Source of the DNA: Leptospira langatensis
GTDB taxonomy: Bacteria > Spirochaetota > Leptospiria > Leptospirales > Leptospiraceae
Direction of reading: 5' to 3'
Assembly (NCBI RefSeq): GCF_004770615.1
Contig: NZ_RQER01000011.1
Span: 62,001 to 126,000, forward strand
DNA length: 64,000 nucleotides
The notes under the pieces were generated by a model, which was given only the letters and a program-made list of their open reading frames with translations, did no database searches and was not told the DNA's origin. The translations under genes were made by a program, and so were the position numbers. Positions within the stretch are counted from its first letter, which is position 1. The number at the start of each line of letters is the position of its first letter. Shown here one piece after another: positions 7,477-18,504 of the stretch.

Positions 7477-8670
7477 TCATTCTGCAGCCGCGTTTTCTAA
7501 ATAGAATTGAAAACTCTTGTCCAAATGGTATGGACCGGCAAAACGGGAGAGGTCTTTCTCTAGTTCCTGAAATTTCAGGTTTTTATAAGATTCTCTCCAT
7601 TCCCTGGAAATGATCCGTACTTTTTCTTCCGGTTCCAATTCGGGAAGAGCCTTCAATGCGAACGCTAAAACTTCCCAATTGTACGAAGAATGATTGAGTA
7701 GAACGTTCCACTCCTCGGTACTAAGGCTTTTCTTGTTCCGGATCACTTCTTCCAAGAGTTCTGTGGCTTGGACGCCGGAATCGGAGCCGATCTGTATATA
7801 ATATCTTCTTAATGGAAGAAGATAGTCCTTATCCGGGAAAGGAGCCTTTCTCAGTGCTAATAGGAGTGCTCTTCTCCCCAAGGCTGCGGATTCCACAAAT
7901 CTTCTCTGATCCAGATATTCCATACTCAGTATATGATGAAAGATGGGTTCGTCCCTAAAGATAAGGGATCTTTGGATCAGACCTTCTTCGTAAAGACCTG
8001 AGTCCTTGGATTTATAAGAGAGTAAACAAAGCCTATGTAGGTTCTTGTTTCTCGGAAAGTAGGGCAGGAATCGTTTGCATCTTGCTAGGGACTCGTCCAG
8101 TTTTCCAGTTTTTTGGAATGTAACGATCTCATCTAACAATGCCTGTTCTTCCGCGAGATACGGATTATTGGATTCTAATTCGTGCAGAGCCGCCTTGAAA
8201 TATTCCAGATTTCCTACGCGAGATGACCAAAGCATGGCCCTGTATCTGAGTTCTCTATTCTCCGGATCCTTTGCAAGGATCACTCTGGCAGTATCCAAAG
8301 CCCTGTCCGGAAAGCGAAGAGAATCGTAGAGATCGGTCATCTCCTGCAATACCTTGGGTTGGTCCGGATTCATTCTAAGACTCGTCTCAAAACTCTTGAG
8401 AGCTTCTAATTCGTCTCCCTTTCCATGCAGGGTCTTTCCCAAGATCCAATAGTACCGGAAGTCTCTGGGCTCTCCGGTTTCGTCCGCGATTTGTAATTTT
8501 TCTAAGGCTTGTTGGTATCTTCCTCGCAAGGCCTCCTCGGCAGCCTGCTGGATCAGCTCTTCCCAAGAAAAGGTTGAACTCAAGGCCAGGACCGATTTTA
8601 TAGTGCAAATAACTAGAAAGAACCAAACGGAAAGTGTAAGTCGCACTATTTTAGACAAGCTCGATCCCAT
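7477..8670 (-). CDS. Exported TPR-repeat protein
   Basis: A 397-residue protein with an N-terminal signal or anchor (about residues 8-30) followed by helical repeats of tetratricopeptide type. The clearest are at about 38-140 (ALRGRYQQALEKLQIAD, YYWILGKTLHGKGDELEALKSFETSL, PDRALDTARVIL). TPR proteins are scaffolds, so no specific function can be given. It is transcribed alone, divergent from hppA. Confidence 0.75.
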   Translation of the reverse strand: MGSSLSKIVRLTLSVWFFLVICTIKSVLALSSTFSWEELIQQAAEEALRGRYQQALEKLQIADETGEPRDFRYYWILGKTLHGKGDELEALKSFETSLRMNPDQPKVLQEMTDLYDSLRFPDRALDTARVILAKDPENRELRYRAMLWSSRVGNLEYFKAALHELESNNPYLAEEQALLDEIVTFQKTGKLDESLARCKRFLPYFPRNKNLHRLCLLSYKSKDSGLYEEGLIQRSLIFRDEPIFHHILSMEYLDQRRFVESAALGRRALLLALRKAPFPDKDYLLPLRRYYIQIGSDSGVQATELLEEVIRNKKSLSTEEWNVLLNHSSYNWEVLAFALKALPELEPEEKVRIISREWRESYKNLKFQELEKDLSRFAGPYHLDKSFQFYLENAAAE

Positions 8671-8717
8671 CTTTTTAAATCATCGGAAATTTTAAAAAAA
8701 ACAAGAGGTTTCCCAGA

Positions 8718-10832
8718 ATGAATTCTGTTACGATTATTCTGTCCTTTGCCGTCCTGGCTATTTTGACCGCCGTAGTTTATACATTGAAGGTCACCAGGAT
8801 TACCATTGGAACCGAGGGCGGAAAAGACCCAGAATCCAAGAAATTAATCGAAATTTCTTCAGCGATCTCCGAAGGCGCAATGGCCTTCCTCGTGAGAGAA
8901 TACAAAACTATCTCTCTTTTCATCGCCTTTATGGCAGTTTTGATCTTCTTCCTTTTGGACAATCCGGAAACCCCGGATTTTAACGATGGTCTCTTTACTG
9001 CGATCGCGTTCGTTTCGGGAGCGCTAATCTCCTGCCTTTCCGGCTTTATCGGAATGAAGATCGCTACCGCAGGGAACGTAAGAACGGCTCAGGCTGCAAA
9101 GAGTTCTATGAGCAAGGCGTTCCGGGTCGCTTTCGATTCCGGCGCAGTTATGGGATTCGGTCTCGTTGGTCTTGCAGTTCTCGGGATGATCGGACTCTTC
9201 TTACTTTATACCAACCTGTTCCCGAATGTAAGTAAGCTTTTCTTAATGGAAGCTCTTGCAGGTTTCGGCTTAGGCGGTTCCGCTGTCGCTCTTTTCGGAA
9301 GAGTGGGTGGAGGTATTTATACTAAGGCTGCGGACGTAGGCGCCGACTTGGTCGGTAAAGTAGAGAAGGGAATTCCAGAGGATGATCCTCGTAACCCTGC
9401 TACGATTGCAGATAACGTAGGTGACAACGTCGGTGACGTTGCTGGAATGGGAGCTGACCTATTCGGTTCTTGCGCTGAGGCGACTTGCGCTGCTCTTGTG
9501 ATCGGTGCTACTGCTTCCGCTCTTTCCGGAAATACGGACGCCCTTTTATACCCTCTCTTGATCTCTGCTTTCGGGATCCCAGCTTCTCTCTTAACTTCCT
9601 TCATAGCATCTGTGAAAGAAGGAGGAAATGTGGAGAAGGTCCTGAAGATCCAACTTTGGGTCTCTACACTTTTGGTTGGTGCGGCAATGTATTTCGTTAC
9701 CGACAAATACATGGTGGATACTTTCGAGATCGCTGGAAAAACCATTACTAAGTGGAATGTTTTTATTTCCCTAGTGGTCGGTCTCTTCTCCGGAATGTTT
9801 ATCGGTCTGATCACAGAGTATTATACTTCTCATTCATATAAACCTGTAAGAGAAGTGGTAGACGCCTCCAAAACGGGAGCAGCTACGAACATCATCTACG
9901 GTCTTGCTTTAGGTTACCAAAGTTCTGTGGTTCCTGTTCTTCTTCTTGTGATCACTATCGTGACTGCGAATCTTCTCGCAGGAATGTATGGGATCGCCAT
10001 CGCCGCTCTTGGGATGATCTCTACCATCGCGATCGGTCTTACTATCGACGCGTATGGTCCCGTTTCGGATAACGCAGGCGGGATCGCCGAGATGGCTGAA
10101 TTAGGAAAAGAAGTCCGTAATAGAACGGATACCTTGGACGCGGCAGGAAATACTACTGCTGCTATCGGAAAAGGTTTCGCGATCGGTTCTGCGGCTCTTA
10201 CTTCTCTCGCTTTGTTTGCAGCATTCATCACAAGGACTGGAACTCATGGTCTGGACATTCTGAACGCGGAAGTGTTCGGAGGACTTCTCTTCGGAGCAAT
10301 GCTTCCTTTCGTATTTACCGCAATGACTATGAAATCCGTAGGTAAAGCTGCAGTAGACATGGTAGAAGAAGTGAGAAAACAATTCCGAGAGATCCCAGGG
10401 ATCATGGAAGGAAAGGCGAAGCCTGACTACAAGCGCTGCGTTGATATTTCTACTACCGCTGCACTTCGCGAGATGATCGCTCCGGGACTCCTTGTCCTTC
10501 TTACTCCGATCGTTGTAGGTTATCTATTCGGGATCAAGTCTCTTGCGGGAGTTCTCGCAGGAGCATTGGTTGCTGGAGTGGTTCTTGCAATCTCTTCTGC
10601 GAACTCAGGTGGCGGCTGGGATAATGCCAAGAAATATATCGAGAAATCAGCAGGTGGAAAAGGTTCCGACCAACACAAGGCTGCTGTTGTGGGAGATACC
10701 GTAGGCGATCCTTTAAAAGATACTTCCGGTCCATCTATCAATATCTTGATCAAATTGATGGCGATCACAAGCCTAGTGTTTGCGGAGTTCTTCGTTCACC
10801 AAGGTGGATTGCTTCTTCGTTTATTCCAATAA
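8718..10832 (+). CDS. hppA: Membrane-bound pyrophosphatase, K+-dependent type, probable H+ pump
   Basis: A 704-residue polytopic membrane enzyme that couples hydrolysis of pyrophosphate to cation export. The pyrophosphate-site signature [20 protein letters not shown] begins at about residue 221, and the C-terminal [14 protein letters not shown] is intact. In [11 protein letters not shown] the Ala481/Gly484 pair is the combination known for K+-dependent enzymes (K+-independent ones have Lys/Thr). The helix after the first signature reads [17 protein letters not shown], close to the AEA(S/T)CAALV of plant-type H+ pumps rather than Na+ pumps; that ion assignment is an inference. Length is normal. 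It is monocistronic with a strong terminator. Confidence 0.95.
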   Translation: MNSVTIILSFAVLAILTAVVYTLKVTRITIGTEGGKDPESKKLIEISSAISEGAMAFLVREYKTISLFIAFMAVLIFFLLDNPETPDFNDGLFTAIAFVSGALISCLSGFIGMKIATAGNVRTAQAAKSSMSKAFRVAFDSGAVMGFGLVGLAVLGMIGLFLLYTNLFPNVSKLFLMEALAGFGLGGSAVALFGRVGGGIYTKAADVGADLVGKVEKGIPEDDPRNPATIADNVGDNVGDVAGMGADLFGSCAEATCAALVIGATASALSGNTDALLYPLLISAFGIPASLLTSFIASVKEGGNVEKVLKIQLWVSTLLVGAAMYFVTDKYMVDTFEIAGKTITKWNVFISLVVGLFSGMFIGLITEYYTSHSYKPVREVVDASKTGAATNIIYGLALGYQSSVVPVLLLVITIVTANLLAGMYGIAIAALGMISTIAIGLTIDAYGPVSDNAGGIAEMAELGKEVRNRTDTLDAAGNTTAAIGKGFAIGSAALTSLALFAAFITRTGTHGLDILNAEVFGGLLFGAMLPFVFTAMTMKSVGKAAVDMVEEVRKQFREIPGIMEGKAKPDYKRCVDISTTAALREMIAPGLLVLLTPIVVGYLFGIKSLAGVLAGALVAGVVLAISSANSGGGWDNAKKYIEKSAGGKGSDQHKAAVVGDTVGDPLKDTSGPSINILIKLMAITSLVFAEFFVHQGGLLLRLFQ

Positions 10833-10858
10833 TTGAATATTCGAATTTTAGATAAGAA

Positions 10859-10886
10859 GAAGGGGCTGAAAAAGGCCCCTTTTTTA
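10859..10886 (+). terminator. Rho-independent terminator of hppA
   Basis: Arms AAGGGGC and GCCCCTT separated by a short A-rich loop and followed by six T, about 28 bases after the hppA stop. Confidence 0.9.
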
Positions 10887-10889
10887 TTT

Positions 10890-11144
10890 AGAATGGTCGG
10901 TGCGCATTATTTTCGATATCAGAGGTAAGGCGCCCAGTTCGAAATTGCGGATTTTTGATTGCGCGTAAAGCGGATCTGTGATAGGGAATTTTCGCAAACC
11001 CACGAGCCGCTCCCCCCACCCAACACAGGGCGGGGGCCGCACCGTACTCGAATCCCACTTGATTTTGCTTCGCTTTGCTCAGACAACCCTAACGGGAATC
11101 TCACTCCCTAGGGTCGTTCGATTGGGCGGGGGCCGCTCTCGTTT
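10890..11144. repeat. G/C-rich non-coding element with a repeated 13-mer
   Basis: This gap between hppA and the convergent GNAT gene is unlike its neighbours in composition. The 13-mer GGGCGGGGGCCGC occurs twice in direct orientation, at 11028-11040 and 11124-11136. The first copy can pair with CCCCCACCC just upstream to form a hairpin with one mismatch. Between the copies lies a G/C-balanced tract that includes TTTTGCTTCGCTTTGCTCAG. No coding frame on either strand looks real. It may be a dispersed intergenic repeat of the genome or a decayed element; one window cannot decide. Confidence 0.5.
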
Positions 11145-11627
11145 TTATACCAACTTCCTGAATCTCACATAGAATGGGTCGAATCCCATTTTCTTCCAGA
11201 ATTCTACCGCGCCTTCGTTTTCGGAGATTGCTCTGAGCTCTATTGCCAAGATCCCTTTCTCTTTTGCCCAACGGAAAGTCTCTTCCACCAGTGGTTTCAT
11301 ATAGCCCGATTTTCTTTTTCCTTGTTTGGTGATCGCTAGATCTATGAATAGATTCTGTTCTTCCTCTAAATATGGTTTCTCTTCTACTCTTGCGATCAGA
11401 ATGGAGACGAGTTCTTCTTCTACGAAGCCTCCTATGAAAACGATCTTATCCGTGCCTCTAAGCTTCAGATAGATGTCCACCATTTTGGCAGCTGCTCTCG
11501 GGCGAATGCGAAAGACCCCGTCCAATTGAAAACGGTTCACCATTCGGAAGAATTGATTTACTAACTCGATCACAGCTTCTCTGTTTTCGGGAAGGATCGG
11601 CCGGATCGTCAATATCGGTTCTTGCAT
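11145..11627 (-). CDS. GNAT-family N-acetyltransferase
   Basis: A 160-residue single-domain acetyltransferase. The ATG at 11627 (MQEPILTIRPILPENREAV) is the natural start because GNAT domains begin with this strand; an upstream in-frame extension lacks homology. Strand 4 and the acetyl-CoA loop are seen as LFIDLAITKQGKRKSGYMKPLVEE, a degenerate Q/R-x-x-G-x-G/A, followed by GILAIELRAISENEGAVEFWKKMGF, typical of motif B. The substrate is unknown; small-molecule or protein N-terminal acetylation are both possible. Confidence 0.85.
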   Translation of the reverse strand: MQEPILTIRPILPENREAVIELVNQFFRMVNRFQLDGVFRIRPRAAAKMVDIYLKLRGTDKIVFIGGFVEEELVSILIARVEEKPYLEEEQNLFIDLAITKQGKRKSGYMKPLVEETFRWAKEKGILAIELRAISENEGAVEFWKKMGFDPFYVRFRKLV

Positions 11628-11757
11628 TTTTATAATTCTCTTAAAAACTCGTTTGGACTGTGGAGTATTTTTTCCTTCTTGGTTGGAAACTTTGCACTTA
11701 CTCAGTCCAAATACTTGCAAATCTTCTCCTTAGATTTGTTATGTATAGAAAGTACTT

Positions 11758-12582
11758 ATGTTTTTTCGCGCAATTTTACTTCTTCTTATATTGTTCTGTT
11801 CTAATTGCGAAAACCAGAAAGGGGAATCTTCTCCTTTGATACAGGGCTTTCTGGCCCTGGATTATTTGATCTTAACCGACCCGGATCGTTCTTCCGTTTA
11901 CTTTTCCAGTGTTCGTTCCGCGAGCGTGGAGATTGCTTATGAGAATGGGGCGGAGCCTTTTACCGGAAATTTTGCCACGGCACCGACTACCTCCATTTGG
12001 AGTGTGACGGAAAGCAATTTGGTAAATGCGTTTGCAGACCGTGGTTACACCGTGGACGTGAATGTTCCCCAAGATCTAAGTTCTATGGAAGAATTTCCGG
12101 ACCAAGGAAGATCTACCTGGTCCATCAATCAGCTTTTGGCCTTGGCCTCGAAATACAAGGAGCAATCTTCCAATTTTCAGTCTACGAAATTCCAAGTGGT
12201 CTTTGTAAAGGGATCCTTGGCTGAGAATTCGGGAGTGATCGCAGTAACAGTTTCCGGAGCCTTCGGGATTGGAGCCCCTGTTGTTTTCGTATTTAAGGAA
12301 ATTATAAATCATTTTCAGGACAGCATCTCTCCCGATCATGTGAAGAAGGCGGAGCAAATGACAGTGACCCATGAGCTGGGTCATGCATTAGGCCTGGTAA
12401 ACGCAGGAATTCCTCTTTCTTCCGACCACCAAGATACGGCGCACGGGAGTCATTGTTCGAACACTACTTGCGGGATGTATTGGGCTCTCGGGGACGACCG
12501 AGTGAATAGCTTTAGTCCGGGGACAAATCCGTTGATCTTCGGATCGGAGTGCATTGCGGATATACGCAACTACACTCCTTGA
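11758..12582 (+). CDS. Lipoprotein zinc metalloprotease (HExxHxxG type)
   Basis: A 274-residue predicted lipoprotein (lipobox ending CSNC, Cys17). The catalytic zinc motif HELGHALG sits at residues 205-212, with Asn215 where metzincins usually have a third His or Asp. Downstream come several His (224, 229, 232) in DHQDTAHGSHC, then CGMYW, a probable Met-turn. This combination (G-L-V-N, then HG-x-HC, then C-x-M-Y) occurs in a group of membrane-attached metalloproteases, so a zinc ligand from the HGSHC part is likely. It is probably displayed in the envelope; the substrate is unknown. Confidence 0.8.
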   Translation: MFFRAILLLLILFCSNCENQKGESSPLIQGFLALDYLILTDPDRSSVYFSSVRSASVEIAYENGAEPFTGNFATAPTTSIWSVTESNLVNAFADRGYTVDVNVPQDLSSMEEFPDQGRSTWSINQLLALASKYKEQSSNFQSTKFQVVFVKGSLAENSGVIAVTVSGAFGIGAPVVFVFKEIINHFQDSISPDHVKKAEQMTVTHELGHALGLVNAGIPLSSDHQDTAHGSHCSNTTCGMYWALGDDRVNSFSPGTNPLIFGSECIADIRNYTP

Positions 12583-12591
12583 GTGGATCTC

Positions 12592-13989
12592 TTAAAGGAT
12601 CTTATCCGCAAAATACGATTTGAGAGAAGAAATTGCGATCCTTTCCTGGGACATGCTATCTCTTTCCCGAACGGTAACCGTTTGATCCTTTAAGGAATCA
12701 TAATCTACTGTAATGCAATACGGGGTTCCGATCTCGTCCTGTCTTCTGTATCTCTTTCCGATCGCTCCACCTTCGTCGTATTCCATATTCCCCAGATTAG
12801 AAAGATCCGCGAAAATAGACTTAGCGAGTTCAGGCAGCCCGTCTTTCTTCATAAGAGGGAAGATCCCAACTTTTACAGGAGCGATCTTAGGAGAGAACCG
12901 AAGCACTGTTCTTGTTTCTCCGTCAGGCAGTTTCTCTTCTGCATATGCGTCTGTTACGGTTGCTAAGAAGAGTCTGTTCAATCCGAGGGCCGGTTCTACA
13001 ACATAAGGCACGTATTTCTTGCCAGCTGCCTGGTCTTGGTATTTCAGATCTTCGCCGGAGAATTTCTCATGTTGGCCTAGATCGTAATCCGTTCTGGAAG
13101 CGATGCCCCAAAGCTCTCCCCAACCGAATCCGTACTTGTATTCGATATCGGAAGTTGCTTCACTATAGAAGGAAAGCTCTTCCTTCTCATGCTCTCTGAT
13201 CTTCAGATTCTCTTTTTTTAATCCTACTTGATCAACTAAGAAGCGAAGGCAATAATCCACCCAATGAGTAAACCATTCTTTTTGTGTTCCGGGCTCACAG
13301 AAGAATTCCATCTCCATCTGCTCGAACTCTCTGGTCCTAAAAACGAATTGTCTTGCCATGATCTCGTTCCGGAAGGACTTTCCGATCTGAGCGATCCCGA
13401 ATGGGATCTTGTTACGAGTCGTTGAGATCACATTCTTAAAATTGATAAAGATACCTTGAGCGGTTTCCGGACGAAGGTAGATGTCCTGTGAATCTTCTGC
13501 GGAAGCTCCGTGAGAAGTCTTGAACATCAGGTTGAAGTCTCTGGCTTCTGTAAAAGTGCCTCGATTCCCGCAACTTGGACAGGCGAAATTTCCTGCCTTA
13601 ATGACCTCATTCATCTTTTCCAAGGTGAGTCCGGTTGCGGCGCCTTCTCCTTTTTGGTCTTCTAAGAATTTGTCCGCGCGGATCCTAGTCTTACAATTCT
13701 TGCAATCGATAAGAGGATCGTTAAAATTAGAAACATGTCCGGAAGCTTCCCAAACTTTCGGATTGAGTAGGATAGAAGAATCTAAACCGACCACGTCTTC
13801 TCTCAGGTGAACGAAATGTTTCCACCAGAGCCTTTTTAAATTATGGAGAAGCTCGGCTCCGTACGGACCGTAATCGAACGTGTTGGAAAGACCTCCGTAG
13901 ATCTCGGATCCTGGGTATACAAAACCTCTTCGTTTGCAAACGGACACAATGTCCTTGAGAGAGGCGTCTAGGGTTTCTTTTTTCTCCAT
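12592..13989 (-). CDS. glyS: Glycyl-tRNA synthetase, homodimeric class II type
   Basis: A 465-residue enzyme charging tRNA-Gly. The ATG at 13989 (MEKKETLDASLKDIVSVCKRRGF) is chosen over upstream in-frame codons because the family begins there. Class II motifs are visible: the N-terminal YPGSEIYGGLSNTFDYGPYG, motif 2 around SFRNEIMARQFVFRTREFEQMEMEFF, and motif 3 near the C-terminal anticodon-binding part (VGIFPL onwards). CKNC and CPSC pairs in the insertion form a zinc-ribbon-like element. Length fits the alpha-2 bacterial/archaeal/eukaryotic type, not the alpha-2-beta-2 enzyme. Confidence 0.95.
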   Translation of the reverse strand: MEKKETLDASLKDIVSVCKRRGFVYPGSEIYGGLSNTFDYGPYGAELLHNLKRLWWKHFVHLREDVVGLDSSILLNPKVWEASGHVSNFNDPLIDCKNCKTRIRADKFLEDQKGEGAATGLTLEKMNEVIKAGNFACPSCGNRGTFTEARDFNLMFKTSHGASAEDSQDIYLRPETAQGIFINFKNVISTTRNKIPFGIAQIGKSFRNEIMARQFVFRTREFEQMEMEFFCEPGTQKEWFTHWVDYCLRFLVDQVGLKKENLKIREHEKEELSFYSEATSDIEYKYGFGWGELWGIASRTDYDLGQHEKFSGEDLKYQDQAAGKKYVPYVVEPALGLNRLFLATVTDAYAEEKLPDGETRTVLRFSPKIAPVKVGIFPLMKKDGLPELAKSIFADLSNLGNMEYDEGGAIGKRYRRQDEIGTPYCITVDYDSLKDQTVTVRERDSMSQERIAISSLKSYFADKIL

Positions 13990-14094
13990 GAGTCCAATGA
14001 TTCTCGCATAGGATTCGCGATAAAGTATTAAATTCCCGGGGAGTTTGCCAATTCTTGTTTGCTTCCGGAACGTGATGGGGTCCAATGGACAAGG

Positions 14095-15780
14095 ATGCTC
14101 GCGACTCTCACAGCCGATGCCCGAAAAAGAAAAGTGGTCGCCTGGGGGATTAATTTTCTCTCATGGATTTCCCCTTTTATAGGCTTTGGTATTTTCTTCC
14201 CACTCGGTGTCTTGTTCGCATTTCCGTATCATAAGGAAATCCGCAGAACAGCCTTCTCCTCTATCGTATTACAAATTGCGATCGCATCTATTCTCTATCC
14301 GTTGGAGTTCCTTCTTCTTTTCTCCCCGGAAGCAGAGCAGATCTTTAACGCGCTCGTCTTACTCACTCCGGAAGAACCCAAATTTTACGGGGTAGGGGTA
14401 CTTACCTTTCTATTCATATCGGGACTCATCATTCTTCTTTTGCAGGCGAGGTTCGTTCGGAACAGGTTGAGACCCGGAGAAGGGAATCCTCCGATCACGA
14501 ATTCCATTCTTGTATTCATCGCACTTATCTGTTTGATCCTGTTCACCGGATATTTTACGTACGACGATATCTTTCGCACCAAGATGGCGACCTTTCTGGT
14601 ATTCTCCGAAAGCCTTTGGATCTTCTTTCCTTGGACGATTGCGCTCGCCGGAATGATGTCTGCCAGGAGGCCTGTCTTTATCTTCAGAAGACCCTGGGCC
14701 TGGTTCGTCCGACAAAGCAAGGATGCTCGCGCGATCGAGACCGAAGATTCTCCTTCTTCTAAAAGAAAGAGAAGGAACTCAAAAGTCAGGGATGCTATCC
14801 TCCCTGGTTGGGGTCATATCTATAACGGAAATCTGTGGAGAGGATTCCCGATCCTATTCGTATTCCTTCTTCTTTTATTATTATTCTCTACTTTCTTTTT
14901 TTCCTTTTTGGAACCTGCATTCGGGATCCGGTTTTTGGCTGCTCTGGGCTTAAAGCCTGGGATCTCGGACAAACAATTCTTTGCCTGGGCGTCCACTCCT
15001 TGGCCCTGGCTCGTCGCCTTAGTATTATTCGTTTCCGTCGGATTCTTCTCCGGATGGTTGCTACGAAGATCCTTTCACGCTAAGCTTCCCGCAACAGGTT
15101 TGCGCCCCGGTTTTGCGAACAATCTAGCGTTAAGTGTGCTTGTGCATCTCGTCATTCTCTGCTTGATCCTGATCATTCCCACAATGATGAGTCGACAAAA
15201 GCAAGAGGAGAAGGGAAGGCCGAACAGCCATTATACTCCCGAGAACCAAGTAGAATATTGGTTCATAGATCCGAACCTTCCCGAAGAAACAGAAGGATTG
15301 AATGGCGGGGTGATCACAGGAACCGACACTCCGAATTCGGAAATGGGCGAAAGACTCCCGAACGAAAAGCCTGCCGAAGAAGGAAGGGTCAAGGGAGAAG
15401 TCAAACGGATCAAGGGAAAGAAACTCCCTCCTACGTATTCCAATTATATCTCCGCCAAGATGAGAACTTACGAATCCTTCATGGATTATTGGAGAAGCGC
15501 TCCTCAGAATTATTCCTGCGTGGTGGCCTATACAATCACTCCCGAAGGAGAAGTCGTGGATGTGCAACTCGTGGAGCATTCCGTGTATCCGGAGCAGGAC
15601 CGAAGGACTTTGGAGTTGATCGAGAATCTCTCCCCCATGATGCCCCCTCCGAATATGAAAGGTTATATTCGAGTAACCGAATTGTTCTGGAACGGCGCGA
15701 TCAATCCGGATGCGATGCCCACAGAATTGCAAAAGGAATTAGTGAACATGTATGATGGGCGCTATATGGAGGAACTATGA
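14095..15780 (+). CDS. Polytopic membrane protein with TonB-like C-terminal domain
   Basis: A 561-residue protein taken from the ATG at 14095 (an in-frame TTG at 14059 would add 12 residues). The N-terminal two thirds hold about eight hydrophobic segments and a soluble loop with DAILPGWGHIYNGNLW, a motif of membrane proteins with a conserved I-L-P-G-W-G turn. After the last membrane segment (ALSVLVHLVILCLILIIP) comes a Pro/Gly/Glu-rich periplasmic linker and a TonB C-terminal-type domain (VAYTITPEGEVVDVQLVEHSV, then a terminal strand). It may transmit inner-membrane energy to an outer-membrane partner. The next gene overlaps it by ATGA. Confidence 0.7.
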   Translation: MLATLTADARKRKVVAWGINFLSWISPFIGFGIFFPLGVLFAFPYHKEIRRTAFSSIVLQIAIASILYPLEFLLLFSPEAEQIFNALVLLTPEEPKFYGVGVLTFLFISGLIILLLQARFVRNRLRPGEGNPPITNSILVFIALICLILFTGYFTYDDIFRTKMATFLVFSESLWIFFPWTIALAGMMSARRPVFIFRRPWAWFVRQSKDARAIETEDSPSSKRKRRNSKVRDAILPGWGHIYNGNLWRGFPILFVFLLLLLLFSTFFFSFLEPAFGIRFLAALGLKPGISDKQFFAWASTPWPWLVALVLFVSVGFFSGWLLRRSFHAKLPATGLRPGFANNLALSVLVHLVILCLILIIPTMMSRQKQEEKGRPNSHYTPENQVEYWFIDPNLPEETEGLNGGVITGTDTPNSEMGERLPNEKPAEEGRVKGEVKRIKGKKLPPTYSNYISAKMRTYESFMDYWRSAPQNYSCVVAYTITPEGEVVDVQLVEHSVYPEQDRRTLELIENLSPMMPPPNMKGYIRVTELFWNGAINPDAMPTELQKELVNMYDGRYMEEL

Positions 15781-16534
15781 ATATAGGTCTTCTTGCGGTC
15801 TTAAGCATTCTTCCTTGGGCGTTCTATCTGGTGTATACTCATCCGAAGACGAACCAAACACGTCTATTCACCGCTATCGTTTTTTCCTTAGTGCTCGGTT
15901 GGATCTCCACTGAGTTAGTTTTAAAATTAAGCGCATTTCTTTGGCCGGAAACTTCTATCAGTGCAAAGGTAAGTAAGTCCATACTCTCCCAAACAGTCTT
16001 TCTTGCATTCATCAAGGCGGGAATGATGGAAGAACTCTGCAAGTCAATGCTCATCCTTATACTCGCCCTTCTCATCTCCTTCGACAGACATACTATGACA
16101 TTCCTACCGGAGACATTCATCATCGGAGGATTTGTAGGTCTCGGATTCGCAGGGATAGAGAATTACCAATATATCATGTCCGCGAACGAACAGGATCGGG
16201 TTCCGACCTTCATCGTAAGAACATTAAAATCTTCGAATGCACATTTACTTGTGAATCTTTGCTTCGCACTTTTTCTGATCAAAAGCAATTACAAACCTTA
16301 TGGCGAAAAGGTCCTGTATATACTGAAAGGATTCCTACTCGCAGTGGCCCAGCACGGACTATTCGATTTTTTTGTCTTTCCGAGCGGAAGGTTCGGCGTC
16401 TGGATCGCTATGGCGCTTTTCGTAGGGATCTGGGTTTGGATCGTAAAGGACAGACGCAAATATATTTTAGAAGTCGCCAAAACTTCTTACACAAAGGAAG
16501 AAATATTGAAACCCAGCCTGTCTGAGACAATCCG

Positions 16535-16538
<4 letters not shown>
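15777..16538 (+). CDS. PrsW-family intramembrane metalloprotease
   Basis: A 253-residue polytopic membrane protein with the PrsW/CAAX-protease-related pattern: E85-E86-x-x-K89 in MMEELCKSM, the GFAGIEN motif in the next membrane segment, and His residues in SSNAHLLVNLC and AQHGLFDFF that complete a metal site. PrsW proteases cut membrane-bound regulators such as anti-sigma factors; the target here is unknown. It overlaps the upstream TonB-like gene and downstream prmA by 4 bases each, so the three are co-translated. Confidence 0.85.
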
Positions 16539-17440
<902 letters not shown>

Positions 17441-17485
17441 AGATTTAAATATTAAAAAATCCTTATAGAAAATCACGGAGAAAAA

Positions 17486-18478
17486 ATGAAACATTACGAT
17501 GTATTCGGGATCGGGAATGCTCTCGTGGACATACTTGTTCCCACAGAAGATCTTTTCATAACGAAATTGGGTTGGACCAAGGGAGTCATGACCCTGGTCG
17601 ATGCGGAAACGCAAGGGAAAGTGCTTACCTCATTGGACGAGCATAAGAAAGAACTCAGATCCGGGGGAAGCGCTGCGAATACTATGATCGCACTCGCGAA
17701 TTCCGGAGGAACCGGGACATATACCGGAAAGGTGACAGAGGATACCTATGGGGAATTCTATAAGCAGGACATGGAGAAAGCCGGGATCCTATTCGAGGTA
17801 AAACCTTCCAACGATGGACATACGGGTACCTGCGTGGTCCTTACCACTCCGGATGCAGAACGGACAATGCTCACTCACCTAGGGATCTCAACGACTCTTA
17901 CGAAGCACGATGTAGATCTGGAAAAACTGAGGGCATCGGCGTATAGTTATGTGGAAGGATATCTTTGGGATGGACCTTCTACAAAAGAAGCTTGTATACT
18001 GACCATGGAAGAATCCAGGAAAGCGGGAGTAAAGGTTGCCTTTACTTACAGCGACCCATTCTGTGTGAATCGTTCCAGAGAGGATTTTATCCGACTCACC
18101 AAGGAATACTGTGATTTAGTTTTTTGTAATGTAGAAGAGGCCAAAGCACTCTCCGGAAATCCATCCAAGGAAGAGTCCCTGAAATATGTGGCTTCTCTTT
18201 GCGATCATGTGATGATGACCGACGGATCGAATGGCGCCTTCTTCTCGGAAAAGGGAGTGATCCGACATGTGAGCGGGTTCTCCGTAGAAGAATTGATTGA
18301 TACGACCGGGGCAGGGGACTGTTTTGCTGCGGGAGTACTATATGGTCTTACCCATGGATTCACTCCTGAAAAGTCGGTGAAATGGGGAAATTACGTGGCT
18401 TCTAGGATCGTGCAAGAGATCGGACCTAGGCTCACTGTCCGACTTATGGGCCGCCAGGAAGAGATCCTAGGAAAATAA
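17486..18478 (+). CDS. PfkB-family sugar/adenosine kinase
   Basis: A 330-residue ribokinase-fold kinase. The N-terminal substrate region GIGNALVDILV and GGSAANTMIAL and the C-terminal anion-hole/catalytic motif DTTGAGDCFAAG (catalytic Asp near residue 278) are intact. The overall pattern is that of the adenosine-kinase-like branch that phosphorylates adenosine or a related nucleoside; substrate choice cannot be read from motifs. GGAG lies upstream of the ATG. It follows prmA by about 45 bases and is closed by a terminator. Confidence 0.88.
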   Translation: MKHYDVFGIGNALVDILVPTEDLFITKLGWTKGVMTLVDAETQGKVLTSLDEHKKELRSGGSAANTMIALANSGGTGTYTGKVTEDTYGEFYKQDMEKAGILFEVKPSNDGHTGTCVVLTTPDAERTMLTHLGISTTLTKHDVDLEKLRASAYSYVEGYLWDGPSTKEACILTMEESRKAGVKVAFTYSDPFCVNRSREDFIRLTKEYCDLVFCNVEEAKALSGNPSKEESLKYVASLCDHVMMTDGSNGAFFSEKGVIRHVSGFSVEELIDTTGAGDCFAAGVLYGLTHGFTPEKSVKWGNYVASRIVQEIGPRLTVRLMGRQEEILGK

Positions 18479-18504
18479 GACAATATTCCAAAACGAGAAT
18501 ATAC

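Noticed and set aside
11040..11075. T-arm-like CTCGAATCCCAC as a tRNA remnant
   Set aside because: Flanking bases cannot form the T-stem or an acceptor stem.
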